Of a stretch of DNA of 64,000 bases, positions 18,218 through 26,491 are shown one piece after another. The notes under the pieces are model-generated. The model saw only the letters and a program-made list of their open reading frames with translations. It ran no database searches and was not told where the DNA came from. Made by a program: the position numbers and the translations under genes. The DNA is from Stenotrophomonas maltophilia (GTDB lineage: Bacteria > Pseudomonadota > Gammaproteobacteria > Xanthomonadales > Xanthomonadaceae), in contig NZ_NERD01000002.1 of the NCBI RefSeq assembly GCF_002799155.1, positions 806,001 through 870,000 of the forward strand. The letters run 5' to 3'. The number at the start of each line of letters is the position of its first letter. Position 1 is the stretch's first letter.

Positions 18218-18609
18218 TGAGCATTTCGCTGTTTCTCGAAGCCGAAGCCGGCGCCGACCTGGATGCCGTGCTGCATGCCCTGGATTCGATCCAGGCCGAG
18301 TACTCCGACGGTACTGACGGTCTGCATGGGAATCTTCCAGTGTCCAACACCGGCTTCGGGTTCGGCATCGTCGACCCGCTGGAGGCGCTCGTAGCGGAAG
18401 GGATTGAAGCCGAGTGGCAGGTGGGCCTGCTCGGCTCGTTTCATTTCCGCGCGAGCGGGTTTGAAAGCGCCTGGGAGGAAATCTGCCGCTTCACAAAGCG
18501 CTACGCTGCGACGTGCGGGCACCGGTTTGTGCTCTCGTTCCAGTTCGAGAGCGTCTATGCGGCAAGGCTCGGGAAGGATCTGGTCTTCCCGGGGCCTGCT
18601 GCGCCGTAA
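18217..18609 (+). CDS. Orphan immunity-type protein with a second degraded copy at 10.65 kb
   Basis: 130 residues starting MSISLFLEAEAGADLDAVL, with a conserved-looking RFVLSFQFESVYAARLGKD block near the C-terminus. It has no signal or membrane span. Its start is TAATG-coupled to a toxin stub. The last ~36 codons and the following non-coding DNA are duplicated at 10650-10831, where only a gene remnant remains. It is the last gene of the array; a chromosomal chemoreceptor gene follows. The family is not recognised and the immunity role is inferred from context. Confidence 0.66.
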   Translation: MSISLFLEAEAGADLDAVLHALDSIQAEYSDGTDGLHGNLPVSNTGFGFGIVDPLEALVAEGIEAEWQVGLLGSFHFRASGFESAWEEICRFTKRYAATCGHRFVLSFQFESVYAARLGKDLVFPGPAAP

Positions 18610-18683
18610 TGCCGGATAGCGGGGCGGCAGGCCCCGGTCTGATCCCATTCTGGCTACCCGTGGCGATATACCTTATGGATATA
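18500..18683 (+). repeat. ~182-bp direct repeat, right copy
   Basis: Pairs with 10650-10831. It spans the 3' end of the last immunity gene and the trailing non-coding DNA to the shared word gcgatataccttatggatat. Together the copies bracket about 7.7 kb of orphan modules. Confidence 0.8.
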
Positions 18684-18761
18684 ACGCCTTCGTGAGTCGT
18701 CTGATTTCACACCTGTCTGCACAGTTCCAGAGTTTTGGATCGATATAATAATATCGGCCCA

Positions 18762-18788
18762 TAAAGTTTCCCCTGCCTGCGCCGCCAT
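18762..18788 (+). promoter_or_regulatory. Sigma-28 (FliA)-like promoter for the chemoreceptor gene
   Basis: TAAAGTTT at 18762-18769, an 11-base spacer, then GCCGCCAT at 18781-18788. The established FliA consensus is TAAAGTTT-N11-GCCGATAA, so the -35 is perfect, the spacing exact and the -10 keeps GCCG and one A. The gene start lies about 30 bases downstream, fitting flagellar co-regulation. Confidence 0.75.
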
Positions 18789-18819
18789 CGATCGTACGGC
18801 CATGATCAAGGGAATTGAG

Positions 18820-21042
18820 ATGCTCGCCTTACGCAACCTCCGAGTGGGATCCCGGCTGGGTGCCGGGTTCGGTCTGCTGCTGCTGTTCATCCTGGCCATC
18901 GTCGGCCTGGTGCTGTACGGAAACCATCTGAAGTCCGCCCAGTTCGAGAAAGTGGTGGGCGTGAACATGGTCAAGATGCGGCTGTTGAACGACATGCTGG
19001 ATACCAACAACGCGGTGTTGATGCACCGCCGGCTGATGGTGATCAAGCGCGGCGAAGAATTCGACAAGGATTATCAGAAGGCGCAGGAGCTGTCGCAGAC
19101 CTACGACGGCATCTGGGCCAAGTACATCAAGATTCCGCGCGATGCCACCGGCGATGCCTTGGTGGCGAAAATCGACGCGGCACGCAAGGCGACCGACGCC
19201 TCGACCCAGCATCTGCACGAGCGCATGAAGGCGGGTGATTTCGACGGCGCGGCCAAGGAACTGCTCGCCGAGCATGGGCTGGCAACCGCATGGAACGAGG
19301 CCATCTCGACATTGCTGCGGCATCAGGAAACCCTGACCGAACGCAGCCGTGAGGAATACCGTGCCACGGAAGCGTGGACGGGAACCCTGTCCATCGCCTT
19401 CGGTGTGCTCAGCCTGATTCTCGGCGCACTGGCCGCGTGGGCGATCACCCGCAGCCTGACTCGTCCGCTGGAAGGGGCGGTGAAGCTGGCCGATGGCATC
19501 GCCAACGGTCGCTTGGACAACAGCATCGACGCCTCCGGCAATGACGAGGTCACCCAGTTGCTCCGGTCGATGCAGCGCATGCAGGCGCAGCTGCAGTCGG
19601 TGATGGCGGCGCAGGGCGAGTTGGCACGCCAGCACGATGCGGGCAGTCTCAGCTACCGCATGGACGAGAGTGCCTTCCCCGGCGACTACGGGCGCATGGT
19701 GCATGAGACCAATGCGCTGGTCGGTTCGCACGTGCAGGTGCAGAACCGGTTGATCGAGGTGATGAAGCATTACGCCCGTGGCGACCTGTCGGTGGACATG
19801 GATCCGCTGCCGGGCGAGAAGGCGGCGATCACCCAGGCAATGGACGAGACCAAGACCAGCCTGTCGGCGATCAATGGTGAGATCCGCCGGCTGGCGACGG
19901 CAGCGGCGGCGGGTGACTTCAGCCTGCGCGGCGACGAAGACCGCTTCGCCTATGATTTCCGCGACATGGTGGCCGGGCTCAATCGCCTGATGCAGACCAC
20001 CGACGAGAACCTGGTGCAGGTGTCGACTCTGCTGCAGGCGATATCGCGCGGCGACCTGACCGTGCGCATGCAGGGTGACTTCCACGGCGTGTTCGCCCGC
20101 ATGCGCGATGACTGCAATGCCACCGTCGACCAGCTCAAGCAGATTGTCGGTCGCATCCAGTCCAGCGCGTCCAGCATCAACCTGGCGGCAGGCGAGATCG
20201 CCTCGGGCAACACCGATCTGTCGCGGCGTACCGAACAGCAGGCGGCGAACCTGGAAGAAACGGCTGCGTCGATGGAGGAGCTGACCTCTACCGTGAAGCA
20301 GAACGCCGAGCATGCCCGCCAGGCCAACCAGCTCGCCATCGGCGCACATGGTGTTGCTTCGCAGGGCGGCGAGGTGGTCGGACAGGTGGTCACCACGATG
20401 TCGGCCATCGAAGCCTCGTCGAAGAAGATCGCCGAGATCATCAGCGTCATCGACGGCATCGCCTTCCAGACCAACATCCTGGCCTTGAACGCGGCGGTGG
20501 AAGCCGCGCGTGCCGGTGAACAGGGCAGGGGCTTTGCGGTGGTGGCCAGTGAGGTGCGCACGCTGGCACAGCGCTCGGCCGGTGCGGCCAAGGAGATCAA
20601 GGGCCTGATCGAGGATTCGGTCGGCAAGGTCGCTGACGGCTCGGCGCTGGTCCGCCAGGCTGGCACCACGATGGGTGAGATCGTGGCGTCGGTGCAGCGC
20701 GTGACCGACATCATGGCCGATATCTCCGCCGCATCGCAGGAGCAGAGCTCGGGTATCGAGCAGGTGAACCAGGCGGTGGTGCAGATGGACGAGACCACGC
20801 AGCAGAATGCGGCGCTGGTGGAAGAGGCCAGTGCGGCGGCACGCTCGATGGAAGAGCAGGCCAACCTGCTGGCCGAGGCGGTTTCGGTGTTCCGCACGGG
20901 TGCGGCGACGGCAGCGGCGGTGGTACGCCCTGCATTGGCAGCGGTGGCTGCGACGGTCACCCCGGTGCGCCGGCCCGCTGCGCTTTCACCCCGCATCGAA
21001 CCGACACTGGCGGCCAACGCCGGTGGCTGGGAAGAGTTCTAG
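18820..21042 (+). CDS. Methyl-accepting chemotaxis protein with CheR/CheB tether
   Basis: 740 residues from the ATG at 18820, chosen because AAGGGA lies six bases upstream; an in-frame ATG at 18802 has no such site. TM1 is at ~13-34, followed by a ~150-residue periplasmic four-helix-type sensor domain, TM2 at ~188-208, HAMP and additional HAMP-like signalling segments, and a cytoplasmic methyl-accepting domain with the hairpin signature [20 protein letters not shown] near residue 549. The C-terminus is GGWEEF; the final GWEEF fits the xWxxF pentapeptide that binds CheR/CheB. It reports periplasmic ligands to CheA/CheW; the ligand is not evident. Transcribed alone from a sigma-28-like promoter. 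Confidence 0.93.
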   Translation: MLALRNLRVGSRLGAGFGLLLLFILAIVGLVLYGNHLKSAQFEKVVGVNMVKMRLLNDMLDTNNAVLMHRRLMVIKRGEEFDKDYQKAQELSQTYDGIWAKYIKIPRDATGDALVAKIDAARKATDASTQHLHERMKAGDFDGAAKELLAEHGLATAWNEAISTLLRHQETLTERSREEYRATEAWTGTLSIAFGVLSLILGALAAWAITRSLTRPLEGAVKLADGIANGRLDNSIDASGNDEVTQLLRSMQRMQAQLQSVMAAQGELARQHDAGSLSYRMDESAFPGDYGRMVHETNALVGSHVQVQNRLIEVMKHYARGDLSVDMDPLPGEKAAITQAMDETKTSLSAINGEIRRLATAAAAGDFSLRGDEDRFAYDFRDMVAGLNRLMQTTDENLVQVSTLLQAISRGDLTVRMQGDFHGVFARMRDDCNATVDQLKQIVGRIQSSASSINLAAGEIASGNTDLSRRTEQQAANLEETAASMEELTSTVKQNAEHARQANQLAIGAHGVASQGGEVVGQVVTTMSAIEASSKKIAEIISVIDGIAFQTNILALNAAVEAARAGEQGRGFAVVASEVRTLAQRSAGAAKEIKGLIEDSVGKVADGSALVRQAGTTMGEIVASVQRVTDIMADISAASQEQSSGIEQVNQAVVQMDETTQQNAALVEEASAAARSMEEQANLLAEAVSVFRTGAATAAAVVRPALAAVAATVTPVRRPAALSPRIEPTLAANAGGWEEF

Positions 21043-21214
21043 CGAGGCAGCACGCCGGTAGGGAGACGGCGCCCATCACGATGGCTGATCGTGGTGGGCG
21101 TGGATTTTCTTCCTGAACGTGCGATGGCCGATGAGCCCGCGGACACGCGCATTTCACTTCCGGTTGCCAACCGCGGGAGGACACTTGCGCCATACCGGAA
21201 CTCAGGAGATGGCC

Positions 21215-21577
21215 ATGAAGACCTCGACCCGATTGCTTGTGCTGGGCACCCTGCTGGCGGCTTCGTCGGTGGCCGGCGCGCAGACCTATGGGCCGCGCGA
21301 TGAGGGACGCAAGTTCAACGATGGCAGCCGAGTGGTCTGCAAGAACGTGGAAGTGCAGCGCAACTCGCGCGATCCGAACCGCATTGCCGGTACTGCGACC
21401 GGCGCGGTGATCGGCGGCCTGCTGGGCAACCAGGTGGGCGGCGGCAATGGCAAGAAGCTCGCTACCGTGGCAGGTGCTGTTGCCGGTGGTGCGGCCGGCC
21501 GCCAGATCCAGGGCAACAGCCAGCAGAAGAACGGCGACCGCGTGGTCGAGCGCCGCTGCGAACGTGTCTATCGCTGA
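21215..21577 (+). CDS. Glycine-zipper 2TM envelope protein
   Basis: 120 residues from the ATG at 21215, with CAGGAG six bases ahead; an ATG at 21209 abuts that site and is less likely. A signal peptide ends at about AGA-Q (residue 22). Two glycine-zipper helices follow (TATGAVIGGLLGNQVGGG and TVAGAVAGGAAGRQIQG), the Rick_17kDa/SlyB-like 2TM motif, then a basic C-terminus with RRCERVYR. No lipobox is seen, so it is probably periplasmic or outer-membrane associated rather than a lipoprotein. The gene is monocistronic, with a strong hairpin downstream. Confidence 0.85.
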   Translation: MKTSTRLLVLGTLLAASSVAGAQTYGPRDEGRKFNDGSRVVCKNVEVQRNSRDPNRIAGTATGAVIGGLLGNQVGGGNGKKLATVAGAVAGGAAGRQIQGNSQQKNGDRVVERRCERVYR

Positions 21578-21621
21578 TCGATCGCCGGCAGCCCCGTTTT
21601 CCCCTTCCACATCGCAGTACT

Positions 21622-21648
21622 CGAACGCCGGCCCTGCGCCGGCGTTCG
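21622..21648 (+). terminator. Hairpin after the glycine-zipper gene
   Basis: Perfect 11-bp stem (cgaacgccggc / gccggcgttcg) with a five-base loop, 45 bases after the stop. No T-run follows directly, so it may be a processing or Rho-assisted terminator. Confidence 0.6.
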
Positions 21649-21658
21649 TCGTTGCAGG

Positions 21659-21734
21659 AAAAGGGGACGGAGGGGATTAAGTCGCAATCCCCCCAACCGG
21701 CCGCTTACGACTTAATCCCCTCCGTCCCCTTTTT
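21659..21734. repeat. Long inverted repeat, copy 1
   Basis: Two perfect 26-base arms (21659-21684 and 21708-21733) separated by 23 bases, with T/A runs outside the arms. Copy 2 is at 63695-63794. It lies between converging genes, could act as a bidirectional terminator, and its right arm encodes the last codons of the permease at 21705. Confidence 0.85.
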
Positions 21735-22832
21735 TGCGAGGAGGCGCCAGGTGGCGAGGCTGCCGTAGAGCAGCAGCAGGGCGGTGAGGGTGATCAGTTC
21801 ATGGCCAACTTCGGCCAGGCTGGCGTCCATCTGGTTCAGGCGCACCATCAGGTTGATGCCCGAGGTGGTCGGCAACAGCTGAGCCAGCCAGACCAGCGGT
21901 TGTGGCGTCATCACTGCCGGCCAGGACAGGTTGGCCAGGAAGAACAGCGGGATCGAGGTGGCGATGATGTACTGGAAGGCGCGTTCGCGGGTGCGGAAGA
22001 AGCTGCCGACGAACAGGCCGAAGGCCACGGTGGCGGCGATGAACAAGGTGCCGCCCAGCAGCTGGCCCATCGGATTGCCGCCGCGCGGATAGTCCTGCAC
22101 CCAGGCGGTGAATCCGGCGTAATAGAACAGGCCAAACAGGCCGATGAGGGCGAAGCCCAACGCCATGCCGGCCAGGGTCGGGAGGTCGAAGCGCAGGCGC
22201 CGGCCAAGTGCGAGACGACGGCCACCGAGCAGGACGCCGATACCCATCAGCAGCGTCTGGTGCACGATCAGCTCGGCCACGCCGGGCACGATGGCGCTGC
22301 CATAGCCTTCCTGGGTGTTGTACAGCGGGCGCTGCACCAGGGTGACCGGTGGTGCCTGCGGCGCGCCCATGAAGGCGGCCTGGCCGACTACCGCCTCACG
22401 CCCGAATGCGCCCAGTGCATCGGCCACGCTGCCCAGCACCCAGCTGGCACGGCCCAGGTAGGCGCCGTTACCGAGCAGCACCAGCTTGGCCGGGTGGCCG
22501 CGCAGGATGTCGCGCTCCAGGTTGGCCGGGATCAGCACGATGCCTTCGGCGTGGCCGGCTTCCAGCTGCTGGCGGGCACTGTCGATGTCCGTCGGTTGCC
22601 CGACCACGCGCGCAACACGGAGTGCATCGAGCTTGCGCAGCAGCTCGCGGCTGGTCGCGCTGTGGTCTTCATCCACCACCAGCACCGGCAGGTTGCCGGC
22701 CACCTGGTGACGGTACGCGGCCGGGTAGAAGAACGAGTACAGGATCACCGCGCCGACCATCACCACGATCGCATAGCGGTCGCACAGCACCGCCATCAGG
22801 GTCTGCCGCAGGCTGCGCCAGAATGCGCTCAT
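21705..22832 (-). CDS. ABC-2 type transporter permease (distal gene of exporter operon)
   Basis: 375 residues from the ATG at 22832, which overlaps the preceding permease stop by four bases (ATGA). One N-terminal membrane span, then a large periplasmic domain (~45-170), then five or six hydrophobic segments with GLFYYAGFTAWVQ; the topology is that of ABC-2 permeases of the YhhJ/YbhR/YbhS kind. It would pair with the adjacent permease as a heterodimer. The C-terminal KKGTEGIKS and the stop codon are encoded by an arm of the inverted repeat, so the natural C-terminus may have been replaced. No ATP-binding gene is in the operon. Confidence 0.88.
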   Translation of the reverse strand: MSAFWRSLRQTLMAVLCDRYAIVVMVGAVILYSFFYPAAYRHQVAGNLPVLVVDEDHSATSRELLRKLDALRVARVVGQPTDIDSARQQLEAGHAEGIVLIPANLERDILRGHPAKLVLLGNGAYLGRASWVLGSVADALGAFGREAVVGQAAFMGAPQAPPVTLVQRPLYNTQEGYGSAIVPGVAELIVHQTLLMGIGVLLGGRRLALGRRLRFDLPTLAGMALGFALIGLFGLFYYAGFTAWVQDYPRGGNPMGQLLGGTLFIAATVAFGLFVGSFFRTRERAFQYIIATSIPLFFLANLSWPAVMTPQPLVWLAQLLPTTSGINLMVRLNQMDASLAEVGHELITLTALLLLYGSLATWRLLAKKGTEGIKS

Positions 22833-24016
22833 GCGTCGGCTCCTGCCGGTTGTGCGGCTTCGGGCGTGCGCGCGAAGGCGATCAGGCGCAGGCCGCCGAT
22901 GCCACCGGCGACCACCGACATCAGCAGCAATGTGGCCAGCGGCCACACCGAAACCAGCAACGGCGAACCGATGAACTGTTGCTGGGTCTGCAGCTTGATG
23001 TAGGCGCTGAGCGGCAGCAGCTGATGCCAGATTCGGGTGAACAGAGGGCCGTCCAGCACCGGGAAGGTGGCGCTGGAGAACGCCAGTGCGGTGCCGATGC
23101 TGAGGCCGACTGCGGACAGCGCGGTACCCATGTCGCGGGTGACGCCGACGAAGAACAGCGCGTAGGCGGCCGTGGCCAGGTAGAACAGTGGCTGTGCAAG
23201 CAGCAGCAGGAGCACGCTGCCCGCCACGCCATCGCCGCGCAGCCAGGCCAGGTAGCCGATGCCGAGTGCGCCATACACCGAGAACAGCAGGATGTACGGT
23301 GCGACCTTGCCGGCAATCGCCGACCACGGCGTGCGGCCCAGCCAGGCGGGCAGGGTGCCGTCGCGGATCTCGCGGCCGAGGCTGCCGGCCACTGCCAGCG
23401 CCAGCACCAGCGACAGCACCGCAGGGAAGATCAGCGGCAGCAGGAACAGCTCGTAGCTGCGCGCCGGGTTGTACAGGATGTCCGACTGCACCGCGATCGG
23501 TGCCGCGCGCAGCTTGGCCGGGCCGACCTGCAGGCCGATGCGCTCGCGCAGCAGGCGTGCGTTCCAGGCCGAGACCGCGTCGCCGATATCGCGCGACGCG
23601 GACTGGCCGGTGGTCATGTAGGTGGCGTTGTAATAGGCGAACACCGTGCCCTGGCGCCCGCGCAGCGCCTGCCGGGTGACATCGCGCGGCACCAGTACGA
23701 TGGCGAACACATCCAGGCTGCGCAGCTGCGCGCGTGCGTCTTCCAGGTCCACCGGCTGGCTGGCGACGCGCACGCCGGGGCTGGCATCGAGCATGCGCAG
23801 CAGCAGGCGGCTGTCACTGCTGTGGTCGAGGTCGACCACAGCGACCGGGATGTCGCGCATCACCGAGGGCGTGAACATCCACGCCATCACCACCAGCATC
23901 AGCAGGGGCAGCAGGGTGACGAGAAGCAGGTCGGCGCGGTTGCCGCGCAGCGACCACAGCTCGCGCCGCCAGCTGGCGGCGAAGCCGCCGCGGCCAGGGC
24001 TCAGTGCTGGGGCCAT
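22829..24016 (-). CDS. ABC-2 type transporter permease
   Basis: 395 residues from the ATG at 24016; it overlaps the membrane-fusion gene by 16 bases and the next permease by four. N-terminal span at ~25-45 (LLLVTLLPLLMLVVMAW), a periplasmic domain carrying DLDHSSDSRLLLRML and an NATYMTTGQSASRDI segment, then about five C-terminal spans. The same layout as the downstream permease suggests they form the two halves of the channel. The frame is open further upstream, but that lies inside the upstream gene. The substrate is unknown; related YhiI/YhhJ-type systems export drugs or other hydrophobic compounds. Confidence 0.88.
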   Translation of the reverse strand: MAPALSPGRGGFAASWRRELWSLRGNRADLLLVTLLPLLMLVVMAWMFTPSVMRDIPVAVVDLDHSSDSRLLLRMLDASPGVRVASQPVDLEDARAQLRSLDVFAIVLVPRDVTRQALRGRQGTVFAYYNATYMTTGQSASRDIGDAVSAWNARLLRERIGLQVGPAKLRAAPIAVQSDILYNPARSYELFLLPLIFPAVLSLVLALAVAGSLGREIRDGTLPAWLGRTPWSAIAGKVAPYILLFSVYGALGIGYLAWLRGDGVAGSVLLLLLAQPLFYLATAAYALFFVGVTRDMGTALSAVGLSIGTALAFSSATFPVLDGPLFTRIWHQLLPLSAYIKLQTQQQFIGSPLLVSVWPLATLLLMSVVAGGIGGLRLIAFARTPEAAQPAGADA

Positions 24017-25014
24017 GCGAACAGCACGCTCATGCCGGGGCGGAAGCCCTCGATGCGGCGTACCGGGCGCACCCGCACCTCGAAGCTGCGGACGTCGTAG
24101 CCGGACGACTGGCGGGTGGTACGCCAGGTAGCATAGTCGCCGGCCGGGTTGATGAAGTAGACCTCGAATTCGCCGTCCAGGCCGAGTGCCGGCACGCTGC
24201 CCTGCAGCTTGCTGCCGACCTTCAGGCCCTGCATCTGCGATTCGCGCAGGTTCATCGCCACCCACATGCGATCGATGTCGACCAGGGTGAACACCGGGTA
24301 GCCGGCCGGCACCAGTTCGCCCGGATCGGCCATGCGCTTGTTGATCTCGCCGGCCACCGGCGCGCGCCCTTCCACTTCGACACGCGCGGCGTTGACCTCG
24401 GCCACCGCGCCCTGTGCCTGCTGCACCTGGCCCTGCGCGGCACGCTTGTCCTGCTCGCGTGCGCCGGCCAAGGCCATGTCGTACTGCGCGCGGGCGGCAC
24501 GGGCCAGTTCGCGCGAACTGGTGGCCTGGGCATGTGCTTCATCGCGCTTCTGCCGGGTCATCACCCCTTCGTTGAACAGGTTCTGCACGCGCTGGTAGGT
24601 GGCTTCAGCCAGCGTCGCACCGGCTTCGGCCCGCTTCCAGTTCGCTTCGGCGGCGCGGATGTCCTCGCTGCGCGCGCCTTCGTCGGCCTTGTCGGCCACC
24701 GCCTGTGCGGCGGCCAATGCGCCGTGTGCCTGCTGTTCCTTGGCGGCCACTTCCGGGCTGTCGAGCAGGAACAGCACCTGCCCGGGCTGCACGCGGTCAC
24801 CCTCGCGCACCTTCAGCTCGGCCACGCGCGCGGTGATCTTGGCGGCCACGTTGATCGTGTCCGCATCGGCCATGCCCTGGATCTGGTCGCCCGGGCTGCG
24901 CCAGGCCAGCCACAGGCCGAGCACCACCACGACCAGCAGCACCACTATCAGGATCGGTCCCAACCGGCGCCTGCCTGGGGGTGTCGTCGCATCGTCGTGC
25001 AGCACATCACTCAT
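24001..25014 (-). CDS. HlyD-family membrane fusion (periplasmic adaptor) protein
   Basis: 337 residues. Cytosolic N-terminus, a single span (LIVVLLVVVVLGLWLAW, ~22-40), a lipoyl half-motif (KVREGDRVQPGQVLFLLDS), an Ala/Gln-rich coiled-coil hairpin (~95-205), the second lipoyl half (ARVEVEGRAPVAGEINKR) and a beta-barrel domain. This is the YbhG/YhiI architecture of adaptors linking inner-membrane ABC permeases to a TolC duct. It overlaps the upstream TolC-like gene by eight bases and the downstream permease by 16, so all four genes are surely one operon. Confidence 0.92.
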   Translation of the reverse strand: MSDVLHDDATTPPGRRRLGPILIVVLLVVVVLGLWLAWRSPGDQIQGMADADTINVAAKITARVAELKVREGDRVQPGQVLFLLDSPEVAAKEQQAHGALAAAQAVADKADEGARSEDIRAAEANWKRAEAGATLAEATYQRVQNLFNEGVMTRQKRDEAHAQATSSRELARAARAQYDMALAGAREQDKRAAQGQVQQAQGAVAEVNAARVEVEGRAPVAGEINKRMADPGELVPAGYPVFTLVDIDRMWVAMNLRESQMQGLKVGSKLQGSVPALGLDGEFEVYFINPAGDYATWRTTRQSSGYDVRSFEVRVRPVRRIEGFRPGMSVLFAWPQH

Positions 25015-26413
25015 GGTCGATCACCTCGTCCGCACGCCGCCGGAACTCTTCGAAACGGTCCATCTGTCCACTGACCTCCAGCAACTGTGCCAGCGCAATA
25101 TCGTATTGGTAGGCGGCCTGTGCGCGCTCGACGCGGGCGCCGCCGAGGCCGAGCCGCGCGTCGATCACATCCAGCGAAGTCGCCTGGCCTTCGCGGAACG
25201 CCAGCTCCTGCAGGCGCAGGTTTTCCTGTGCCTGGGCAATGCTGCTGTCGAGCAGCACGTACTGCTGGCGCGCGGTTTCCAGCTCGTTCCAGGCTTTGCG
25301 CACGCCCAGTGCGACCTGGTTCTCGGCCTCGCGCAGGCCCGCTTCGGCCTGGTCCTGCTGCGCACGCGCGGCGCTGATCTGCGCCGGCCGGGAGTTCGGC
25401 GACAGGAAGGTGTACTTCAGGCCGATGCCGAACGCCCAGTCCGGATCGGTCAGCATCTCGTCGCGGCGGCGGAAGTCGTACTGGCCGAAGGCGAAGATCT
25501 GCGGCTTCAGCTTGGCCTGCTGCACGCGCACGCCCTGTTCGGCCTGCGCCACCATCGCGCGCAGGCGTGCGATCTGCGGCTGGCGTGCCTGCGCGGTGCG
25601 CTCGAAGCTGGCCACCGGTTCCAGTGGCACGCGCTGCACGAACAGCGGTGACACCGGCTGCACCTCGCCGCCACTGCGCAGCAGCGTGGCCAACGCGGCC
25701 TTCAGCGTGGCCAGGTCGTTCACCGTCTTCTGGTATTCGCGCTCGGCCTTGTCGCGGGCCACGGTGGCCTGCAGGCGCTGGGCGCGGGTGGCGAAGCCCT
25801 CGCGCTCCAGCTTCTCTGCGTCGGAGAGGTGGCGGTTGAGGCCATCGCGCACGTCGCGGCGCACGTCCACCGCCTGCTCGGCCAAGCGTTGGCCGAAATA
25901 GGCCTGGGCCAGCTGCACGGTCAACGATTGACGCTGGGCTTCGCGCTCGGCACTGGCCTGTTCGTGCGCGGCGCTGGCCGCACGTTGCGCGGCCGGAATC
26001 ACGCCGCCGGTGTACAGCGGCAGCACCGCGGTCACCACCGGGCGGGTACGCCAGTCGCGTTCGGTGAACGACAGCGGCGAGTCGATGCCATAGGCCTCGG
26101 CCACCGGTGCCAGTGAACCCAGTGGCAGGGTGAGGGTCTTCTGGAACTGCAGTCGGCGCACTTCGCCGGTGATCTCCGGCAGGCGCAGCAGGCGGGTCGC
26201 GTCCTGCAGGTCCTGCTTGTTGCGCACGGCGGCGTCGGCGGCGGCCAGCGCATCGGAGACCTGCTCCAGGCGTTGCCGTGCCTGTTCCCAGTCCAATGCG
26301 GGTGCGTCGGTGTTGCTCTGCGCGGGCGCAGCGAATGGCAGGCAGGTTGCCAGCGCCAGCCCCAGCACGGCCTTCGCGCGGTGCGTCCTTGTACGTCGGC
26401 CGATCACGCCCAT
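25007..26413 (-). CDS. TolC-family outer membrane efflux protein
   Basis: 468 residues, first gene of the exporter operon. Signal peptide (AVLGLALATCLPFAAPAQS), then two repeats of long amphipathic helices with coiled-coil character and TolC-type strands (LPLYTGGVI near 130; QYDFRRRDEM and GIGLKYTF near 310). The length matches the family. It forms the outer-membrane duct for the adaptor and permeases encoded behind it, with which it overlaps. No local regulator is evident in the ~80 bases separating it from argP. Confidence 0.9.
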   Translation of the reverse strand: MGVIGRRTRTHRAKAVLGLALATCLPFAAPAQSNTDAPALDWEQARQRLEQVSDALAAADAAVRNKQDLQDATRLLRLPEITGEVRRLQFQKTLTLPLGSLAPVAEAYGIDSPLSFTERDWRTRPVVTAVLPLYTGGVIPAAQRAASAAHEQASAEREAQRQSLTVQLAQAYFGQRLAEQAVDVRRDVRDGLNRHLSDAEKLEREGFATRAQRLQATVARDKAEREYQKTVNDLATLKAALATLLRSGGEVQPVSPLFVQRVPLEPVASFERTAQARQPQIARLRAMVAQAEQGVRVQQAKLKPQIFAFGQYDFRRRDEMLTDPDWAFGIGLKYTFLSPNSRPAQISAARAQQDQAEAGLREAENQVALGVRKAWNELETARQQYVLLDSSIAQAQENLRLQELAFREGQATSLDVIDARLGLGGARVERAQAAYQYDIALAQLLEVSGQMDRFEEFRRRADEVIDHE

Positions 26414-26491
26414 GCCGTCCCAGTGGTAATGAAGTGCGCAAACGGTAGTGCGCGCGGCGTGAAGCCCGGGTCTGCGATCATCGGTTTGTCC

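Noticed and set aside
18741-18756. Palindrome cgatataataatatcg as an operator or -10 element of the chemoreceptor gene
   Set aside because: Short and AT-rich with no suitable -35; the sigma-28-like match just downstream explains the promoter better.
22406-24100. 564-codon plus-strand frame opposite the ABC permeases
   Set aside because: Low-complexity Arg/Gln/Pro composition and exact antisense position to well-supported membrane proteins.
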